From Mesorhizobium sp. 113-3-3 (GTDB lineage Bacteria; Pseudomonadota; Alphaproteobacteria; Rhizobiales; Rhizobiaceae), in assembly GCF_016756495.1 (NCBI RefSeq), contig NZ_AP023245.1:124001-188000 (forward strand): a stretch of DNA of 64,000 bases, written 5' to 3'. The notes under the pieces are model-generated. The model had not been told where the DNA came from. It ran no database searches and saw nothing but the letters and a program-made list of their open reading frames with translations. This document shows positions 60,275 to 64,000 of this stretch, piece after piece. Positions within the stretch are counted from its first letter, which is position 1. The number at the start of each line of letters is the position of its first letter. Both the position numbers and the translations under genes were made by a program.

Positions 60275-61135
60275 ATGGACTGCCTTCTACGGATTGCTGA
60301 AAGCATGGGTGCAAGACCCATGCTGCGGCTCACTGGCGCCTTCCTGCTCGCCCTGCTCTTCGCGACTGCGCCACGATCTCACTCGACGGACCGTCCCGCT
60401 GGCGGCCTGGCTGAAGTCGATTTGCAATTGATCCTTGCCGTGGACGTCTCGCCGTCGATGAGTAGAATTGAGCAAAAAGTGCAGCGCGCCGGCTATGTTG
60501 ATGCTTTCCGCCACGCGGATATCGCGATGGCAATCAAGGCGGGAGGAGTGGGAAGAATCGCAGTCCTCTATCTAGAGTGGGCGGGGCCAAATCAGCAAAC
60601 CGTCATCGTGCCGTGGACAATTGTCGAAAGCCGCGAGGATGCTTTGACTCTGGCGGACGGGCTCGCTGCTCTGTCGTTGACTGAAGGCCGGGGAACTTCG
60701 ATTTCCGGCGCGTTGCAGGCCGCGAATGGCCTGTTCGCGAAGAGCGGCTTGCGCAGCCCGCGCCGTGTTATTGACGTATCTGGCGACGGACCCAACAATG
60801 CCGGAGCACTCATTGACCCCATTCGGCACTTTCTTGTCGCGGAAGGTGTGACGATCAACGGGCTGCCTATCGCACTGCCCCGCCTCGGCGAGGCCGACGG
60901 GTTTGCACGGTACGACCCCTCCAGCCTGCAATCCTATTTCGAGCGCTGCGTCATCGGCGGACCGGACGCATTTGCAATCGGCGTCACCGACGCCGCGATG
61001 TTCGCCACCGCGGTTCGTCGAAAGCTGGTTCGTGAAATCTCCATGAACCGGGATCAGCTATTCTACGCCGCGTACACCGAGCGTTCGGGCCCCACGGTCG
61101 ATTGCACCATGATCGGTCAGTTGCCAGGCCGATAA
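60275..61135 (+). CDS. DUF1194 / VWA-domain secreted protein
   Basis: A 286-residue protein. A signal peptide (LRLTGAFLLALLFATAPRSH) is followed by a von Willebrand A domain of the DUF1194 type: VDLQLILAVDVSPSMSRIEQ with the DxSxS metal (MIDAS) motif, GTSISGALQAANGLF supplying the Thr, and DVSGDGPNNAG with the second Asp. It probably binds a protein partner through Mg in the periplasm. ATG 60275 has GAGGGG six bases upstream; the open frame before it is unsupported. It is divergent from the STAND/WD40 regulator and a plausible target or partner of it. Confidence 0.9.
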   Translation: MDCLLRIAESMGARPMLRLTGAFLLALLFATAPRSHSTDRPAGGLAEVDLQLILAVDVSPSMSRIEQKVQRAGYVDAFRHADIAMAIKAGGVGRIAVLYLEWAGPNQQTVIVPWTIVESREDALTLADGLAALSLTEGRGTSISGALQAANGLFAKSGLRSPRRVIDVSGDGPNNAGALIDPIRHFLVAEGVTINGLPIALPRLGEADGFARYDPSSLQSYFERCVIGGPDAFAIGVTDAAMFATAVRRKLVREISMNRDQLFYAAYTERSGPTVDCTMIGQLPGR

Positions 61136-61187
61136 CGCACGGCAATGGGGCGCCCGAGGGTCAAACCTCCGTGCGGCCTACTTACCG

Positions 61188-61450
61188 TCATGTGATCGGA
61201 GCTCTCGTCAGATTGCGATATTTCTTCATTGCGGTAGTGAGATGGCTCTGGCTCGAGAACCCGCTCAGATAAGCGAGGTCCGTGAACGGCGGGCGCTCGG
61301 CAAGCAGCTTTTCTGCAAAGTCCAGACGAAGGCTGAGACCGTATTGATGCGGCGTCACGCCGAAGGTCTTGATTGAGCAGCGCCCGTCGATGAGCGAGGA
61401 TTTCTGAAAACCAAGTTGGACAATTGTTATCGCGCCGCAATTCGCGCTCC
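61188..61450 (-). pseudogene. AraC-family HTH domain remnant
   Basis: The minus strand gives FGVTPHQYGLSLRLDFAEKL, then ERPPFTDLAYLSGFSSQSHL and TTAMKKYRNLTRAPIT to a stop at 61188. This is the second half of an AraC DNA-binding domain in good condition. The first HTH (GFQKSSLIDGRCSIKT) is degenerate, and no ligand domain or start codon precedes it. Confidence 0.75.
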
Positions 61451-61810
61451 TCGCGCCCCCGCGACATTGTCTATACCTCAGAAAGTACTGATGGTTCTCT
61501 AGCCGGAATAGTTCGTGATCGCATGTGGTGTGGGCGCCATCGAGTCGCCGACCCTCCGCAACAAGGCCATGGTTTGACGTGCAGGCATTCCACGAACTTG
61601 CCCCTATGGGCCGAGCCTCCTAGATCAAGTGAGAGCGAAGTTCGCCCGCATCAACCGCCAGCGTGCGCTGGACCAAAAGCATAGCAGCCAACCTCGACGT
61701 GACTAAGAGCGGCTGGCATCCTCCATTCAGAGGATGTCTCGTTCACTGGATGAGCGTGAAATCTGCGCGTGCTGGGGGTATACTCGTTCAAGTCCAGGAG
61801 AGCTGTCACG
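61451..61810. other. Gene-free stretch
   Basis: About 360 bases. A T-loop-like GTTCAAGTCC at about 61785 is not part of a tRNA. Nothing else was recognised. Confidence 0.35.
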
Positions 61811-62053
61811 ATGCAATCTCCTACCGAGAAAAAGAAAAGAGCGACTCGGCCGTTGCCAGACGAGGAAGAGCCTCAAGCACGAATCGAGAAAACCGCCAGC
61901 CTTAGGCGACTTCGATATCAAGCCTCTTGGCTTGTGTCCGATCCAACCGCCCTGTTTCGATATGAAATTGATTGCTCCGCGTTGTTCGACGAACATCGTG
62001 ACGGCTGCCTTCACGGCAAGACCGACTGGCACACCGAGCGGTTCCGGTCATGA
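61811..62053 (+). CDS. Small hypothetical protein
   Basis: An 80-codon ORF. ATG 61811 has CAGGAGAG eight bases upstream. The N-terminal half, MQSPTEKKKRATRPLPDEEE followed by QARIEKTASLRRLR, looks like a genuine charged small protein. The C-terminal half is different in composition and may be out of frame, so the gene could be truncated. Family unknown. Confidence 0.4.
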   Translation: MQSPTEKKKRATRPLPDEEEPQARIEKTASLRRLRYQASWLVSDPTALFRYEIDCSALFDEHRDGCLHGKTDWHTERFRS

Positions 62054-62254
62054 AGGAGCGTTATGATGTCGAGTGCACAGGCGGCGCCGAGCGTTCGATC
62101 CATCCGGCTCGGTTGTCGCGAATGTCGGGATAAGGCCGGAGGCATTCGCACTCGTGCGGGTCGGGGTGGCCGTTTCTACACCTGCAACGGGCAACGACCC
62201 GTTATCGGGAAACCGGACGCTACCTAGACACTTCTCGGCCAGCCAAGCCAAAAC

Positions 62255-62708
62255 CTTAGATCTCTGGCCTTCATGGCGGACCGGAAGGACTGCGTCCAGC
62301 TTACGACCCGACGCCCACCGCGCCTATCTTAACGCGGTCGAGGAGGCCTTTGGCTGCCATCGATTACGCCATGCTGTGAAGCAGTACGGCGAGCCGAAAA
62401 GCAACAAGTCGCCGGAACTCCGCTTCAGGCCCGCCGTCTGCACCAGCGCGACCAAGACGCGGATCGAAGGCAATCCCGATCCCGTGCATGTCAGTTCATC
62501 ACATATCGAGCGCGCCAACCTCCATGCGCATGGCGAACCGCCGCTTCTCGCGCTCACCAACCCGCTCGAAGAAGTTCGACAACCACGTCCACATGGTCGG
62601 GATCTACACCGTTGGTACCACTTCATTAAGATGCACAAGACGCAGCTGAAAATGACCCCGGCTATCGCGGTGGGGCGTCTCCTCAGCCCGAATTTCGTTT
62701 GCTTATGA
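62255..62708 (+). pseudogene. IS1-family-like transposase remnant
   Basis: Pieces read DAHRAYLNAVEEAFGC, then (after a frame change and a return) VKQYGEPKSNKSPELRFRPA, KTRIEGNPDPVHVSSSHIER, and in a second frame NRRFSRLTNP and NHVHMVGIYTVW. The last piece is YHFIKMHKTQLKMTPA. This is the catalytic C-terminal half of the IS1-type transposase common in rhizobia. The N-terminal zinc/HTH part and the element ends are missing. Confidence 0.8.
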
Positions 62709-62749
62709 AGAAAGCGGGACACTAGGTTCGGTTTTGGATAAGCTTTGAA
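62683..62749. repeat. 66-bp repeat, copy 2
   Basis: Matches 52398-52463. It sits directly at the 3' end of the IS1-like remnant, suggesting that both copies derive from the end of that element or of its former neighbour. Confidence 0.7.
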
Positions 62750-62993
62750 GGCGGCGACTCGCGCCCGACGCCAGAAGTTGGCGTTTAGCCCATCACCGGG
62801 GCGATTTTGAGGAGCCGCCGCCACTATCCTCCACGACTGGATGCTGGGCTGACAGCGGCCGCAGAGGCAGGGTGGCTTTGCGACGTAGGCGCACCCGTCC
62901 GCCTGGGCACATTGACGCGCGACTCTTTCGCTGCAAAGGTATATTAACGACTTGTTAACCAAGCGTCAGTCGTCGCTGGTAATAGGGGGTAAT
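62750..62993. other. Intergenic region
   Basis: About 240 bases before the methyltransferase. No GGAAC-type promoter at consensus spacing was found. Confidence 0.35.
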
Positions 62994-63845
62994 TTGGAAC
63001 CGTTTCTGGGTGCAAATCTCCTGAATTGGGATGATCGGGCCGAACTCCATTCGACCGACACGACGGGCAGCTACCAGATTGAAAATGTGCTGGCAGGCGG
63101 ATCCAATCTCTATGAGCTGGAAACGGGCGAGGTCGGCGATATCGTCGGCAAGGATATCGTCCATTTGCAATGTCACATCGGGCTCGACACGATCAGCTTG
63201 AAGAATCTTGGTGCTGGCAGCGTGGTCGGTCTGGACTTTTCACCGACCGCGATCGCAGCTGCGCGGGATTTCGCGGCGAAGGCAGGCACTGATGTGCGAT
63301 TTGTGGAAGCGCCACTATTCGAGGCAGTCGAAGCGCTCGGCCGGACCTTTGACATCGCTTACGTTACCTGGGGTTCGGTAAATTGGCTGGACGATGTGTT
63401 CCGCTGGGCGCGGGTCGTTTTCGATCTCCTGAGACCAGGCGGCCGGCTCTACATGGCCGAGGGCCATCCGTTGATGTTTCAGTGTGATCGTAAGGCCGCG
63501 GCGTTGGAGTTTAAGCACGATTGGCGAACGCCTGTAGCTCGACCGCTCGCATGGAACGAGGAACGGACCTATACCGGCGACGACCGCATTTTGAAGCATC
63601 CTCGGTATTATGAGTGGATCCATCCGATCAGCGACGTGGTGAACGCGCTGATTTCAGCGGGGCTGACGCTCGATTTTCTGAATGAGCATGACACGGTTTC
63701 GTGGCAGCACTTTTCATTTGCAGTGAGGGCAGGCAAGGATATGTACGGCCTGCCAAAGAACTCCCCTAAGATCCCAATGGCTTATTCCATTGGCGCGACG
63801 AAGCGCAGCGTCGGCAAAATACCATATCTTGTTGCTCCAAGGTGA
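62994..63845 (+). CDS. Class I SAM-dependent methyltransferase
   Basis: A 283-residue cytosolic protein. The SAM-binding motif is VHLQCHIGLDTISLKNLGAG, followed by VVGLDFSPTAIAAARDFA (acidic end of strand two), AYVTWGSVNWLDDVFRW and LLRPGGRLYMAEGHPL (motif III). Substrate unknown. Near relatives begin at EPFLGANLLNWDDRAELH, so I start at TTG 62994, which has AGGGGG four bases upstream. The frame is open further to TTG 62952. The preceding IS1 remnant may have removed the original promoter. Confidence 0.85.
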   Translation: MEPFLGANLLNWDDRAELHSTDTTGSYQIENVLAGGSNLYELETGEVGDIVGKDIVHLQCHIGLDTISLKNLGAGSVVGLDFSPTAIAAARDFAAKAGTDVRFVEAPLFEAVEALGRTFDIAYVTWGSVNWLDDVFRWARVVFDLLRPGGRLYMAEGHPLMFQCDRKAAALEFKHDWRTPVARPLAWNEERTYTGDDRILKHPRYYEWIHPISDVVNALISAGLTLDFLNEHDTVSWQHFSFAVRAGKDMYGLPKNSPKIPMAYSIGATKRSVGKIPYLVAPR

Positions 63846-64000
63846 TCGAGGGGCACTGGAGCGGTTTACGGCTTTATGGATGAATGGGGATTCCCGGTTT
63901 TTGAGTTTTGTGATTCATGTGTGGACGCCCCCCGGTGAGCACGTAGCGAGGGGCCGAGCTTCAAAAAAACGCTGTTCGCCCTCGAGCAGGCACGCGCTGA
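63846..64000. other. Right edge
   Basis: 155 bases after the methyltransferase. No feature is supported. Confidence 0.3.

Noticed and set aside
61780..61800. tRNA-like T-loop GTTCAAGTCC
   Set aside because: No matching acceptor stem, anticodon arm or D-arm around it.

Overview
The window looks like a chromosomal or large-replicon segment of a rhizobial alphaproteobacterium, most likely Mesorhizobium or a close relative. I infer this from family content, without any database search. The indicators are DUF982, DUF3606, DUF6894 and DUF1236 proteins, HWE/HisKA_2 histidine kinases, an ExoX-like exopolysaccharide repressor, a ROSE-like leader in front of Hsp20 genes, and a high G+C content. No rRNA or tRNA genes, CRISPR arrays or intact insertion sequences were seen.

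Layout. 0-7 kb: a stress-type SDR oxidoreductase, a KaiC-like ATPase with an HWE kinase, a decayed PAS/HisKA_2 kinase, and a three-gene membrane operon (YqjD/YqjE-like). 7-12 kb: an Nramp-like transporter, a duplicated DUF6328-type membrane protein and a DUF2252 protein in one operon. 12-15 kb: small DUF proteins. 15-19 kb: a glycosyltransferase and an amylo-alpha-1,6-glucosidase. 19-25 kb: small secreted or cytosolic proteins, a broken Crp/Fnr regulator, and two Hsp20 chaperones behind a thermometer-like leader. 25-28 kb: trehalose-6-phosphate synthase and a low-affinity iron permease-like protein. 29-33 kb: a broken cupin, a lipoprotein, a second Nramp-like protein and two PRC-barrel-like proteins. 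34-36.2 kb: a graveyard holding DNA ligase, receiver and trimeric autotransporter remnants. 36-41 kb: a response regulator and HWE kinase, and a host-attachment-type protein. 42-46 kb: an IS3 remnant, an OmpA-family protein and CorA. 46-51 kb: a Fic protein, a PRC-barrel protein and a second ligase remnant. 51-55 kb: an ExoX-like protein, an ankyrin-cytochrome c fusion and a thermonuclease. 55-61 kb: a very large winged-helix / cyclase-like / STAND NTPase / WD40 protein with a frameshift, divergent from a VWA protein. 61-64 kb: AraC and IS1 remnants and a methyltransferase.

Many of the intact genes concern stress survival: protein folding, trehalose, metal transport, envelope proteins and carbohydrate remodelling. 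Thirteen sites of the form GGAAC-N16-NGTT (one with GGACC) lie in the right orientation just upstream of genes. This is the shape of the alphaproteobacterial EcfG/RpoE2 general-stress promoter. I infer that the window is a general-stress-response island. These sites also led me to move the kaiC-like and otsA starts downstream and pointed to two very short membrane ORFs.

The island is eroding. At least a dozen genes are broken by small indels, one by an exact 109-bp inversion, and IS3/IS1 remnants and short repeats are scattered between the intact genes.
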